A DNA stretch of 64,000 nucleotides from UBA1672 sp050633505 (GCA_050633505.1 JBOEGQ010000002.1:186001-250000); one strand, 5' to 3'. Counted from the first letter of the stretch, positions 18,142 to 26,902 are shown. Translations and numbers: made by a program. Notes: generated by a model from the letters alone, not told the origin.

Positions 18142-19023
18142 TTAATGCTCCTTACCTATTTCAAGAGCCAACGCATAAACGTCATTCTTTTTCATCCCTG
18201 TCTTTTCCGCGACAAGGCTTGATGCCTCTTTCGTTCTCATGGTTTTCAATGCGTCTCGTATCATCTCCACAAGATCATCATGGGAAACCTCCCCCTTTTC
18301 AGGCGGAGCAATGACCAACACAATTTCCCCCTTAGGCAATCCATGATCCGTATAATACGTAATAAGGTCGCGCGCCTTTCCCCGCCGTACCTCTTCGTAC
18401 ATTTTGGTAATCTCACGAACAACGGCGACGTCACGATCTTCTAAAACATTTTCAATATCTGTCAGAGCCTTTAAAAGACGGGGCGGAGCCTCAAACGCAA
18501 CCAACGTGGCGCGCACATCCTTCCACTCTCTCAACAAATCCTGACGTGCTTTAACCTTATTCGGCAAAAACCCTAAAAAACAGAATCGGTCACTCGGCAT
18601 AGCCGAAAGTTGCAAAGCCGTTAACGGGGCGTTTGCACCCGGTATACTTGTCACATAGAGGCCTGCCTCCTCACATGCAACGATCAACTTATACCCCGGA
18701 TCAGAGATCAAAGGCATGCCGGCATCACTCACCAGAACCACCACTTGCCCGTCCGAAACCATGGACACAATCTGTTCCCGACGTGAGGCATCGCTATGGT
18801 CATTATAAGATTGCAATCGCGCCTTAATCTGATACGCAGATAATAGCTTGCGCGTAACGCGAGTATCCTCACAAATGATGGTATCCGCAGCCCCCAACGT
18901 ATCTAAAGCCCGCAAAGAAATATCACGCAAGTTTCCAATTGGCGTTGCCACAATGTAAAGCCCGCTTTTCAATTTTTTCTTCTCTGGCGTTTGCCATTCT
19001 TTTTCTATATCTTCTGATACCAT
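18142..19023 (-). CDS. rsmI: 16S rRNA (cytidine-1402 2'-O)-methyltransferase
   Basis: 293 residues. RsmI methylates the ribose of C1402 in the 16S rRNA decoding centre with S-adenosylmethionine. The tetrapyrrole-methylase fold is shown by L-Y-I-V-A-T-P-I-G-N-L-x-D-I-S (about 22-36), I-I-C-E-D-T-R (near 49-55), V-S-D-A-G-M-P-L-I-S-D-P-G (about 97-109) and I-P-G-A-N-A-P-L-T-A-L. It is divergent from the LpoA-like gene with a 43-base gap, the same arrangement as yraL/yraM in E. coli. Confidence 0.96.
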   Translation of the reverse strand: MVSEDIEKEWQTPEKKKLKSGLYIVATPIGNLRDISLRALDTLGAADTIICEDTRVTRKLLSAYQIKARLQSYNDHSDASRREQIVSMVSDGQVVVLVSDAGMPLISDPGYKLIVACEEAGLYVTSIPGANAPLTALQLSAMPSDRFCFLGFLPNKVKARQDLLREWKDVRATLVAFEAPPRLLKALTDIENVLEDRDVAVVREITKMYEEVRRGKARDLITYYTDHGLPKGEIVLVIAPPEKGEVSHDDLVEMIRDALKTMRTKEASSLVAEKTGMKKNDVYALALEIGKEH

Positions 19024-19066
19024 ATCTTCATGCCCAAATTGAAACTAAAGAGAGAATAGCAAACTC

Positions 19067-20371
19067 ATGCGCATTTTACAGACGAGATTATTTTTTTCTT
19101 TCAAAAATCTTTTTTTCTTAATCATTCCCCTATTCGTTTTGGCGGGCTGCTCCTCCTCAGGCGGACATAACGCAGAACCATGGAAGGTCGGATCAACAAA
19201 CCAACGCCCCGCCGTGGAAACACCAAGTGATCTGTCCGTTGCGACCGTTGAACAACAAAACCTCGATGCCCCGGCGCTTAGACAAAATGGGTCGACGGTA
19301 AAGGTTGCCATTCTTTTGCCCTTAAGTGGTCAGCACGCAAAACTGGGCGAAAATATGCTAAACGCCGCACAAATTGCGCTGTTTGATATCGGCTTTGACC
19401 AGTTTGAATTACTGCCTAAAGATACAAAGGGAACCCCACAAGGCGCAAAAGAAGCGGCAAAAGAAGCCCTAAAAGATAATGCACAACTGGTGTTAGGCCC
19501 GGTCTTCTCGCATTCGGTACGCGCAGCACGCCAAGTCACACAAAGCGCCGGAATTAATATGATTGCCTTTTCTACGGACTGGACACTGGCCAATAAACAC
19601 ACATTCCTAATTGGGTTTTTGCCCTTTGATCAAATCGACCGTGTTGTACGATATGCAGCCGGGGCAGGATACGGGCGCATTGGCGCGCTAAGTCCGCGTG
19701 ATAATTACGGGGATGCTGTTATGTCTGCCTATAACGCCAGTGCACAAAGCCTTGGCATTCAGACCACAAAAGCAGAACGAATTTCCCCCAAGGGAAAAGG
19801 CTTAACCCCGATTATGCGCGCCTTTTCAAATTATGATGCACGCAAAAATCAGCCCCAGAACACGATGAGACAAAACCTTCCGTTTGATGCCGTTCTTATG
19901 CCTGTTGGCGGATCAACAGCACGCCAAATCGGAAGTTTCCTAAACCATTACGATCTGCCACCGCGCGCCGTACGCCGATTGGGAACCGGCCTTATGGATG
20001 ATCAACTTCTTGCGAAAGATAAAACCTTGGAAGGCACATGGTTTGCTGCGCCCTCCCCCAATACAAGAGCAAAATTCGAAAGACGCTATCAACTTACCTT
20101 TGGTGGTAAACCGGCACGCATTGCGTCATTGGCATATGATGCCACTGCCCTTGCGGCGATCTTGGGACGTTTGGGACTTGAGAAGGGTGGAATTCCTGCA
20201 TATGATTACACATCAATCACCAATCCCAATGGATTTGCCGGTGTCGATGGTATCTTCCGGTTCCGCCAAGACGGGATATCTGAACGCGGATTGGCTGTCT
20301 TGGAATACAGAAAAGGCCAGATCATTGTCGTTGACCGCGCCCCGCGCACATTCCAAAATCGCGGATATTAA
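19067..20371 (+). CDS. LpoA/YraM-like lipoprotein (penicillin-binding-protein activator family)
   Basis: 434 residues. The signal peptide ends in V-L-A-G-C (Cys near 28). The rest is a periplasmic type I ligand-binding-protein fold with V-A-I-L-L-P-L-S-G near 82, V-L-G-P-V-F-S near 140 and L-A-Y-D-A-T-A-L near 360. E. coli LpoA (678 residues) has an extra N-terminal TPR domain, absent here, so only the C-terminal half is represented. LpoA stimulates PBP1A from the outer membrane; whether this short form does so is inferred from family and context. It is divergent from rsmI and ends at a strong terminator. Confidence 0.85.
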   Translation: MRILQTRLFFSFKNLFFLIIPLFVLAGCSSSGGHNAEPWKVGSTNQRPAVETPSDLSVATVEQQNLDAPALRQNGSTVKVAILLPLSGQHAKLGENMLNAAQIALFDIGFDQFELLPKDTKGTPQGAKEAAKEALKDNAQLVLGPVFSHSVRAARQVTQSAGINMIAFSTDWTLANKHTFLIGFLPFDQIDRVVRYAAGAGYGRIGALSPRDNYGDAVMSAYNASAQSLGIQTTKAERISPKGKGLTPIMRAFSNYDARKNQPQNTMRQNLPFDAVLMPVGGSTARQIGSFLNHYDLPPRAVRRLGTGLMDDQLLAKDKTLEGTWFAAPSPNTRAKFERRYQLTFGGKPARIASLAYDATALAAILGRLGLEKGGIPAYDYTSITNPNGFAGVDGIFRFRQDGISERGLAVLEYRKGQIIVVDRAPRTFQNRGY

Positions 20372-20402
20372 TTAAAACGATATGTATACATTCTTATAGA
20401 TA

Positions 20403-20430
20403 GGGTGGCTTTGGCCGCCCTTTTTATTTA
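20403..20430 (+). terminator. Rho-independent terminator after the LpoA-like gene
   Basis: Stem GGGTGGC/GCCGCCC (20403-20409 with 20414-20420; one G-U pair) with a TTTG loop, followed by TTTTTATTTA. Confidence 0.85.
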
Positions 20431-20658
20431 GGGGGAAACATCCTCACCCGGATCCGGTTCATCATCAGTGTCAGAACCGTAACTCTCTAAAAGAGCATTC
20501 ATTTCTTCACCGGAAATAATCTCCTGAGCGGTTTGATCCCCCCTCAGCTTTCGGATAACCGATTGCCTGAACTGCGCCTTCTCACCTACCGACAATGTCC
20601 CTGCCTCATCAAGCAAAGCATTAAACTTTGTAAGAATCTCATTCAACTCTTTAGACAT
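20428..20658 (-). CDS. Small acidic hypothetical protein
   Basis: 76 residues, not recognised. The first ~55 residues are predicted helical and charged (K-F-N-A-L-L-D-E-A and Q-F-R-Q-S-V-I-R-K-L). The end is strongly acidic (S-D-T-D-D-E-P-D-P-G-E-D). No signal peptide or Cys is present. The ATG follows GGGGTTGGT. Its stop touches the terminator of the convergent LpoA-like gene. The length and clean ribosome site favour a real gene, but the function is unknown. Confidence 0.6.
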   Translation of the reverse strand: MSKELNEILTKFNALLDEAGTLSVGEKAQFRQSVIRKLRGDQTAQEIISGEEMNALLESYGSDTDDEPDPGEDVSP

Positions 20659-20743
20659 ACCAACCCCATTTCATCTTGATTTCCGTTCGCCTTTTTCATA
20701 CAACAAAGACACATTAACAACCTAGATAATATATCCGCGCCAT

Positions 20744-21130
20744 ATGGTCAAATCAGACACATATTTTAGCCGAGTTTCAAAAAGCCTTGCCCTATTTGCA
20801 ATGGTTATCATGCTGCTTGCGCAAACAACGCCCATCTGGGCAAAACAATCTGATGCGACATCTCTGGTTATTTGTACGGCACTTGGCCTAAAAACAATCT
20901 CGGTTGATGAAAACGGTACAGAACAGCCAACACCCGCTAAAGGCTCTTCACAGCATTGCTCCGTCTGTCACCTGGCAACAGACATTGATGTTCTTCTACA
21001 AATACAAAACGCAGAAACATCACCTGCATTTTCTGGAACGACGCCTATACAATGGCCAATTCTTTTGGCGCCAAACGGGCAAGAAAACGGCAAGGGCCAT
21101 GCCATACGTGCACCTCCCGCATACACGTAA
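20744..21130 (+). CDS. DUF2946-type exported protein with CxxC motif
   Basis: 128 residues. A signal peptide or membrane helix (about 14-33, ending I-W-A-K) precedes a short domain with H-C-S-V-C-H-L-A (near 71-78). This is the Cys-x-x-Cys/His signature of the DUF2946 family, often found next to copper and other metal genes and likely metal-binding. No enzymatic function is known. The His/Met-rich outer-membrane protein gene starts 52 bases after its stop, so the two are probably co-transcribed, and a TetR-type regulator lies further downstream. Confidence 0.75.
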   Translation: MVKSDTYFSRVSKSLALFAMVIMLLAQTTPIWAKQSDATSLVICTALGLKTISVDENGTEQPTPAKGSSQHCSVCHLATDIDVLLQIQNAETSPAFSGTTPIQWPILLAPNGQENGKGHAIRAPPAYT

Positions 21131-21182
21131 AACAAAAAAACACTCTCAAAATATTTTTTATTACGTAATTAGGAGTTTTCAA

Positions 21183-22304
21183 ATGAAAACACTTTATAAA
21201 ACCTGTCTACTGACAGGAACTCTTTTCGCATTCTCACCTTCTCATGCATTGGCAGAGGACGTGCACGCAAGCCACCACGAACATGGCATGACAGTTGGAA
21301 CAGCCACGCATCAACACAATCACAGTGAAAGCCTCACCCCCTTACGTGTGATGGGTGATCACGCACACGACAAAGGTGAGTGGATGGTCTCTTACCAATT
21401 TAAACGCATGCATATGGAAGGAAACCGCCAAGGCAGGGACTCTATATCTAACGAAGCAATTGTGACAACAATCACAAATCCATCCGCCCCACCACCAACT
21501 CTACGCGTTGTCCCGACGGAAATGGACATGGATATGCATATGTTTGGTGCCATGTACGGCCTGACTGACAAAGTTACCCTTATGGCCATGGCAATGTATA
21601 TGGATAACAGTATGAAACACCTAACCTATGCAGGTATGGCAGGCACAACAGAGCTTGGGCGCTTTACCACCCGTTCCAGTGGTTGGGGTGATACACGCAT
21701 TAGCGGTATCTACAATCTCTATCAAACACCCGCACACAACGTTAACATCTCCCTTGGTGTTAGTGCACCAACAGGATCGATCAAGGAAGAAGACACTGTC
21801 CTAACCCCAATGAACACAACACCTGTCCTTCGCCTTCCTTATGCGATGCAACTTGGTTCAGGCACATGGGACGGATTGGTTGGCATGACATATACCGGAC
21901 ATACAGGGGCATGGTCATGGGGCGCGCAATATAACGGCACGTTCAGATTGGAAAATGAAAACAGCCAAAATTACAGATGGGGCGACAAACACGACCTTAC
22001 CGTTTGGGGTGGCCATCGTTTCAATGATCAATGGGGCGTAACAACGCATATCGCAGGCGAAACAATGGGAAAGATCAAAGGATCCGACGCCAATATTGCC
22101 GCCCCTGTACAAACAGCCAACCCGGATAATTATGGTGGAGAAAGAATGGAGATCGGCACGGGCTTTACCTACACACCATCCATAAAGTCTATGGAAGGTA
22201 TAGAAATAGGTGCGGAAATCTCAATACCAATCTATCAAAACCTTCACGGCGTCCAAATGGAACGTGATTGGAACGCCAGCATCGGCATTTCCTATACCTT
22301 CTAG
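21183..22304 (+). CDS. Outer-membrane beta-barrel protein of the transporter/MetA-pathway type, His/Met-rich
   Basis: 373 residues. It has a signal peptide (about 1-23, S-H-A-L-A) and a His-rich mature N-terminus (S-H-H-E-H-G and H-Q-H-N-H) that looks metal-binding. A long beta-strand-rich region follows, ending in Y-T-F, the aromatic C-terminal signature of Bam-inserted barrels. Strand patterns such as G-W-G-D-T-R-I-S-G-I-Y-N and L-G-V-S-A-P-T-G-S-I are typical of the PF13557-type transporter family. The Met-rich stretch around 115-150 (M-D-M-D-M-H-M) supports copper or another soft metal. The ATG is chosen for AGGAG seven bases upstream; the frame extends further back inside the DUF2946 gene. 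Confidence 0.8.
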   Translation: MKTLYKTCLLTGTLFAFSPSHALAEDVHASHHEHGMTVGTATHQHNHSESLTPLRVMGDHAHDKGEWMVSYQFKRMHMEGNRQGRDSISNEAIVTTITNPSAPPPTLRVVPTEMDMDMHMFGAMYGLTDKVTLMAMAMYMDNSMKHLTYAGMAGTTELGRFTTRSSGWGDTRISGIYNLYQTPAHNVNISLGVSAPTGSIKEEDTVLTPMNTTPVLRLPYAMQLGSGTWDGLVGMTYTGHTGAWSWGAQYNGTFRLENENSQNYRWGDKHDLTVWGGHRFNDQWGVTTHIAGETMGKIKGSDANIAAPVQTANPDNYGGERMEIGTGFTYTPSIKSMEGIEIGAEISIPIYQNLHGVQMERDWNASIGISYTF

Positions 22305-22348
22305 GTATAATCCGATTCGTATTCTATCGAAATATTGCTAATAGCACC

Positions 22349-22375
22349 ACGCGCGCCATCAACGATGGGGCGCGT
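22349..22375. other. GC-rich stem-loop after the outer-membrane protein gene
   Basis: ACGCGC-g-CCATC pairs with GATGG-g-GCGCGT around an AAC loop: 11 base pairs and one G-G mismatch. It is followed only by TTTCGC, so it is a weak terminator or a 3'-end stabiliser for the DUF2946/barrel transcript. Confidence 0.55.
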
Positions 22376-22567
22376 TTCGCTAATAACCACACATATCCAA
22401 TACTGCAAATCCTCCACTATAAGACACTGTTAAAAAACAGAAAAAGAAATACGAAACGCATACATCCAAAAAATATCACGCACCCCCTTGTCAAGAAAAG
22501 AAAAATCGTGCATATCTATTAATAATCAGAATACGACACGATAAGTTTTCATACCACTTTGATCAAA

Positions 22568-22584
22568 GATGTCATCTTGACATC
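22568..22584. promoter_or_regulatory. Candidate TetR-family operator (7-3-7 palindrome)
   Basis: GATGTCA-TCT-TGACATC is a perfect inverted repeat 16 bases before the tetR-type start codon. Its size and position fit autoregulation by the adjacent TetR protein; the link is inferred. Confidence 0.55.
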
Positions 22585-22600
22585 ATCACGAGGAGGAACA

Positions 22601-23197
22601 ATGGAAGAAGCAACAGCAAAAAAAGGGCGTCCAAGAAGCGAAAAATCTCGCAAAGCCATCCTGAATGCCACAAACAAATTACTGCTACAGACGTCTGTAC
22701 AAGAACTCAGTATCGAATCGATTGCCAAAAAGGCAAAAGTCGGAAAGACAACGATTTACAGATGGTGGCCTAATAAAACAGCCGTTGTCATGGACGCATT
22801 AGCCAACCAGCCGGGCATGCAAACCCCTCTTCCAACGGCAAGCAGCCACAAAGAAGCCATCGAAATGCAACTGGATAAACTTGTTCGCCTGGTTGATAGC
22901 AGCAACGGCCAAACGATCGCACAATTATTTAGCGAAGCGCAAGCCAGCGAAGCATCCCTCAAAATATTCAAAGACAACCTTCTTGAGCCATTAATGGATG
23001 CCATACGCTATAGCATCGATGAAGGTCAGGAAAATGGCGAATTTCGTGATGACATCACCGCTGATCTTGCAATTGACATGTTATGCGGCCCGATCTTCTT
23101 CCGCCTTATGGCACATCAGGAAGACATCAATGAAACATTTCGTAAGAACTATCCCGGCGAAGCCATACAAATTTTGAGCCCCTCTAGCATCCACTAG
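22601..23197 (+). CDS. TetR/AcrR family transcriptional regulator
   Basis: 198 residues. The N-terminal helix-turn-helix (about 10-57) reads K-A-I-L-N-A-T, then L-S-I-E-S-I-A-K-K-A-K-V-G-K-T-T-I-Y-R-W-W, a clear TetR DNA-binding domain of the group with the PF16859-type C-terminus. The ligand-binding half cannot be assigned a ligand. The ATG at 22601 has GAGGAGG five bases upstream; an in-frame start fourteen codons earlier overlaps the palindrome and is unlikely. A palindromic operator candidate precedes it and a strong terminator follows. The neighbouring metal-linked genes upstream are plausible targets. Confidence 0.92.
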   Translation: MEEATAKKGRPRSEKSRKAILNATNKLLLQTSVQELSIESIAKKAKVGKTTIYRWWPNKTAVVMDALANQPGMQTPLPTASSHKEAIEMQLDKLVRLVDSSNGQTIAQLFSEAQASEASLKIFKDNLLEPLMDAIRYSIDEGQENGEFRDDITADLAIDMLCGPIFFRLMAHQEDINETFRKNYPGEAIQILSPSSIH

Positions 23198-23244
23198 AGA
23201 AGCCCATAAATAATTAAGCAAGTAAAAGTAGAGCATTACCTTAC

Positions 23245-23270
23245 AAGAGAGCCTTTGGCTCTCTTTTTTT
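23245..23270 (+). terminator. Rho-independent terminator after tetR-type gene
   Basis: Stem AAGAGAGCC/GGCTCTCTT (23245-23253 with 23257-23265) around TTT, followed by an uninterrupted T run. Confidence 0.9.
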
Positions 23271-23325
23271 GCACTATTCACAATACCGTGCTAGGGTAGA
23301 ATAAATAAAAAATACGGTGTGATAA

Positions 23326-24756
23326 ATGGAAGAGCAAAACCGATTTGGGCATTCCAATACAACAATAAGCGCAGAAGAAAATGCAGAAATAGATGCTGCC
23401 CTTGCACGCATGCAGGAAGAAGGCATGCCTGACCCACTGTTCGAGGCTTACAAAACCGTACGTGACCTAAAAACAAAAGACCTGTCATCAGAAAGCTTAA
23501 ACGAGCAGGAAATTACCTCATATGTGGAAGCGCGTAAATCACTGGATGAACTCCTCTGGCAAAAACTAAGCGGTCAAGAAGGCATATTGTCAGACTATAT
23601 CGATCCGGACACGAACACGGTGGTTAACGCAAGAGACACCAGCCTCAAAGACATCCCACCAATACCGGAAAATTTAGGCACAATAAAAAGCCGCAACAAC
23701 CATGTTATTGAGCAACTCATACAAAACACACCATCCATGAAGGGGTTTACCATTGATGATGCCGTTAACCTTGCCAGTGGTGGTGATACAGAAATGGCCA
23801 CACGAAATAAGTTTAAAGACGCAAATCCTGAGGTCATGATGGCAATGTCCCACCTCTGGATTGACAGCAAGATGGACGAACTCCAGAAAACACACCCGGA
23901 ATTTGCGCAAAAACATGAAAGGCTCGCCACGAACTTTGCCGAACTTGCCTCTATAAATATATTCTACGCAACTCAAGAAAGCAGCGCCCATAAGAATTGG
24001 AGCCTTGACCGACAAGAACCACTGATCAATGCAATAGTCAATAACCAGAGTATTGCGGGAAAATTACAAGAAATAAAATCTCCTGACCACATCTATACAG
24101 GCGACGAACTCAAACAACAATATGTCATAAGACAACAACTCTGCGATGATATCGCAACTGAATTTGCAAAGGCCTTTGACCTTAAAACACTCGACAAAGG
24201 CGATATGCACTTCACATACCGTAGCCTAGCAAGTTACGGAGCCGGAGAAGCAATGGCAGATATGCACACAACCGTTCCCGGGATAAAGGACGACGAATCT
24301 ATCCTTATATCGTACCACCCGGTGGCTGACCTCCTACGTACCCACAAAGAAGGATTAAGCGATAGCGCCAGCGTCCGCAGCTTTTTAAAAACCACATTTG
24401 AAGAACTACAACACGCATCAGATAATATATATGGTGATATGCTTTTAAATGGAGAACTCCCTCAAGATCACCCAAGCTTTAACCATGCAAGCATGATCAT
24501 CCTCAACACATTAAATTACAGCAGCCCAGATGTAGATCACAATGCATATAAGACACAGTACCTCGAACGAAGCGCAAAATCCTTTGCAGACGACCTTGCC
24601 TTTGAAATTTCATTTAGATTGGATCCAAATGGCGTAGCGCCACCAACATCCGGCGTACAACCCGCCATCCTACAGACAGAGGAAACAATAGATCCGGACA
24701 CACCGCCAGGCACAATCCCCTACTCTGGCTTACAGGCGAAAACCTTCAATTTTTAA
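23326..24756 (+). CDS. Orphan acidic protein with a degenerate zincin-like motif
   Basis: 476 residues, no recognised family. There is no signal peptide or membrane segment, and it is acidic and mostly helical. Near residue 360 the sequence F-E-E-L-Q-H-A-S-D-N resembles the H-E-L-Q-H-A pattern of some metallopeptidase-like proteins, but with Glu in place of the first His. It is followed about 45 residues later by Q-Y-L-E-R-S-A-K-S-F-A, similar to the distal Glu helix of such proteins. The C-terminus is Pro/Thr-rich. The gene stands alone after a terminator. It could be a secreted or cytosolic effector; that is speculation. Confidence 0.75.
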   Translation: MEEQNRFGHSNTTISAEENAEIDAALARMQEEGMPDPLFEAYKTVRDLKTKDLSSESLNEQEITSYVEARKSLDELLWQKLSGQEGILSDYIDPDTNTVVNARDTSLKDIPPIPENLGTIKSRNNHVIEQLIQNTPSMKGFTIDDAVNLASGGDTEMATRNKFKDANPEVMMAMSHLWIDSKMDELQKTHPEFAQKHERLATNFAELASINIFYATQESSAHKNWSLDRQEPLINAIVNNQSIAGKLQEIKSPDHIYTGDELKQQYVIRQQLCDDIATEFAKAFDLKTLDKGDMHFTYRSLASYGAGEAMADMHTTVPGIKDDESILISYHPVADLLRTHKEGLSDSASVRSFLKTTFEELQHASDNIYGDMLLNGELPQDHPSFNHASMIILNTLNYSSPDVDHNAYKTQYLERSAKSFADDLAFEISFRLDPNGVAPPTSGVQPAILQTEETIDPDTPPGTIPYSGLQAKTFNF

Positions 24757-24766
24757 AAGACAACAA

Positions 24767-25222
24767 CTACCATATTCCTGTATTTTTCATACTTGCCCAT
24801 GGCTCTTGAACAGGCAAACGCTCACCACGTTGTAGCAGTTCAATGGAAATATTATCAGGAGAGCGAATAAAGGCCATATAACCATCGCGCGGCGGACGGT
24901 TAATCACCACCCCGGCATCCATAAGAGATTGGCACGTTTCATAGATATTATCGACCCGATATGCCAAATGCCCAAAATTACGCCCCTCACCGTACTCCTC
25001 AACCTCCTCACCATCACTTGGCCAATTATAGGTAAGCTCTAAAAGCGGTGCACCCAGATCATCGGCCAATTCCACATCACCCGGTGCAGCCAAAAACACC
25101 AACGTAAAACGCCCTGCCTCAACATCTTTTCGGCGCACCTCAACCAACCCGAACTTATTACAGTAAAAATCAAGCGAGGCCTCTAAATCCTTCACCCGAA
25201 CCATCGTATGTAAATATTCCAC
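24767..25222 (-). CDS. VOC/glyoxalase-fold protein (lactoylglutathione lyase-like)
   Basis: 151 residues of the glyoxalase/bleomycin-resistance superfamily. The N-terminus M-E-Y-L-H-T-M-V-R-V-K-D-L-E-A-S-L-D-F-Y, the central P-L-L-E-L-T-Y-N and G-R-N-F-G-H-L-A-Y-R-V, and I-E-L-L-Q-R near the end supply the H/E/H/E-type metal positions of glyoxalase I. GloA turns the methylglyoxal-glutathione adduct into lactoylglutathione. The start is a GTG at 25220-25222 with GGGGAG five bases upstream. The frame remains open for 43 codons further upstream, but that segment is unlike the family. Confidence 0.88.
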   Translation of the reverse strand: MEYLHTMVRVKDLEASLDFYCNKFGLVEVRRKDVEAGRFTLVFLAAPGDVELADDLGAPLLELTYNWPSDGEEVEEYGEGRNFGHLAYRVDNIYETCQSLMDAGVVINRPPRDGYMAFIRSPDNISIELLQRGERLPVQEPWASMKNTGIW

Positions 25223-25362
25223 GACTGCTCCCCTTTTCCCAAAAAGCACTAAATTATAGATCTGACACCTAAAATATAGAGGATCAAAGAAAGCGCAACA
25301 AACGAATAACCTGATAAGAAATTTATGAAGGATAATTTGCATCCTCATCAATTTCGCGTAAC

Positions 25363-26670
25363 ATGGGCGCCATGATTGAAGGATTTGATGAACTTGACCC
25401 TATTGCCCTACTCGACTCCGGTTTAAACTGGTGCGCAGGATTTTTGACTGAGCCAAACACATTGTATCAGGGCATAATTATTGCCATTTCCTTTGCACTG
25501 GGAATGATTGTGTATCGCATCGTACAAATCCCCGCACAACAGGCAATCGACAATTCAGATTTGCCCGCGCGAGCAAAGAAAATCGCCAAAAACTTACGGA
25601 AATTATTATTCCCACTCACCACACTTATCATTATTTTCCTAACAACACGCATTGCAAGTTCGGAACTTTTAGGGGTGAACGTCTCCCTAATCAACGGCAT
25701 GATGAAAGTCATTCTGGCATGGATTATCATTCGAATAATCGTACAATTCATTGATAATAGCGCCGTACGCAACGTCATCGCCACCGGTATCTGGGCTGTT
25801 GCGGCATTAAGTATATTCGGCATGCTGGATCAGGCCATTGTTACACTTGATGCCATTGGATTCACAATCGGCGAATTCCGCCTCTCTGCCCTTGCCGTTA
25901 TAAAAAGCGTCTTCTACCTGGTTATCCTGCTATACTTTGCCACGTTTATCTCATCATTTGCAGAACGCCGCGTTTTAAAAGTTAAGGGGCTTACGCGCTC
26001 ATCACAGGTTTTAATCGCCAAGGTTATTCGTGTTGTACTGATTGTCGTTGCGCTGCTTATCGGTATAACAAGCTCAGGCATTGACCTCTCTCTCTTTGCG
26101 GTCTTTGGTGGTGCAATCGGTTTGGGTATTGGTTTTGGCTTGCAAAAGGGAATATCCAACCTGTTCTCCGGTATGCTTCTTCTCATTGACCGATCAATTG
26201 AACCCGGTGATGTGATTGAGCTTGAAAACGGAACGTTCGGCTGGGTAAACCATATGGCTGCGCGTTATACCGAAATTGTGACACGGGACAATAAATCCTT
26301 CCTTATCCCGAATGAAGAGTTCATTACACAACGCGTGGTGAACTGGAGCCACGGAAACTCCCTCATCAGATTAGAAGTCGTATTTGGTGTCCATTATAAT
26401 TCGAACCCACATGATGTGAAAGAGTTAGCGGAAAATGCAGCCGCTGCCGCACATGACCGTATTTGTAAATCGCCCTCCCCCATTTGTCACCTGACAGAAT
26501 TCGGGGATAGCTCCTTAAACTTTAAATTACGGTTCTGGATTACAGATGCGGAAAAAGGCGTTACGAATATGCGCGGAGCCGTTATGTTGGCTCTATGGGA
26601 TGCATTTAAAGAAAACGATATAGAAATCCCCTATCCACACAGAGAAGTTTATATTCGGAAAGAGGCGTAA
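25363..26670 (+). CDS. Small-conductance mechanosensitive channel (MscS family)
   Basis: 435 residues. Several membrane segments (about 36-55, 80-100, 110-130, 140-160, 180-200 and 220-240) lead into the pore helix A-V-F-G-G-A-I-G-L-G-I-G-F-G-L-Q-K. The MscS beta domain follows (D-R-S-I-E-P-G-D-V-I-E-L) and then the C-terminal cage. Such channels open on membrane tension and release solutes under hypo-osmotic shock. It is longer than E. coli MscS (286) because of extra N-terminal helices. Two ATGs three codons apart lie at the start and neither has a good ribosome site. It is divergent from the glyoxalase-fold gene. Confidence 0.93.
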   Translation: MGAMIEGFDELDPIALLDSGLNWCAGFLTEPNTLYQGIIIAISFALGMIVYRIVQIPAQQAIDNSDLPARAKKIAKNLRKLLFPLTTLIIIFLTTRIASSELLGVNVSLINGMMKVILAWIIIRIIVQFIDNSAVRNVIATGIWAVAALSIFGMLDQAIVTLDAIGFTIGEFRLSALAVIKSVFYLVILLYFATFISSFAERRVLKVKGLTRSSQVLIAKVIRVVLIVVALLIGITSSGIDLSLFAVFGGAIGLGIGFGLQKGISNLFSGMLLLIDRSIEPGDVIELENGTFGWVNHMAARYTEIVTRDNKSFLIPNEEFITQRVVNWSHGNSLIRLEVVFGVHYNSNPHDVKELAENAAAAAHDRICKSPSPICHLTEFGDSSLNFKLRFWITDAEKGVTNMRGAVMLALWDAFKENDIEIPYPHREVYIRKEA

Positions 26671-26686
26671 AAGAGAACGAAGATTA

Positions 26687-26902
26687 TCAGGCAACAACCT
26701 GAGAAGAAAGATCAAAGACCTCCCCTGTTTCACTATCTACAATCAAAAGATCATCCGATGAAAAATCTCCCGTTCCACCATCGAACAGATGGCTTGTTTC
26801 ATGCCTTTGCGCATAAGGATGCTCTCGTTGAAGTCGCCGCCGAACCATGCGCGGTGTTTCATCAAGCGATATAAACCATTCATCCTGTTTCTGATCTGGC
26901 AC
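26687..26902 (-). CDS. Small hypothetical protein
   Basis: 71 residues, not recognised. It is charged and soluble, with R-R-R-L-Q-R-E-H-P-Y-A-Q-R-H in the first half and L-L-I-V-D-S-E-T-G-E-V-F-D-L near the end, the latter a beta-turn-beta pattern. It starts at GTG 26900-26902, which has GGGGGGAAAC directly upstream. It converges with the mscS gene 17 bases away. No function is proposed. Confidence 0.6.
   Translation of the reverse strand: MPDQKQDEWFISLDETPRMVRRRLQREHPYAQRHETSHLFDGGTGDFSSDDLLIVDSETGEVFDLSSQVVA

Noticed and set aside
20904..21182. N-terminal extension of the outer-membrane protein frame
   Set aside because: It overlaps the DUF2946 gene in another frame, lacks a signal peptide, and a strong ribosome site marks the later ATG.
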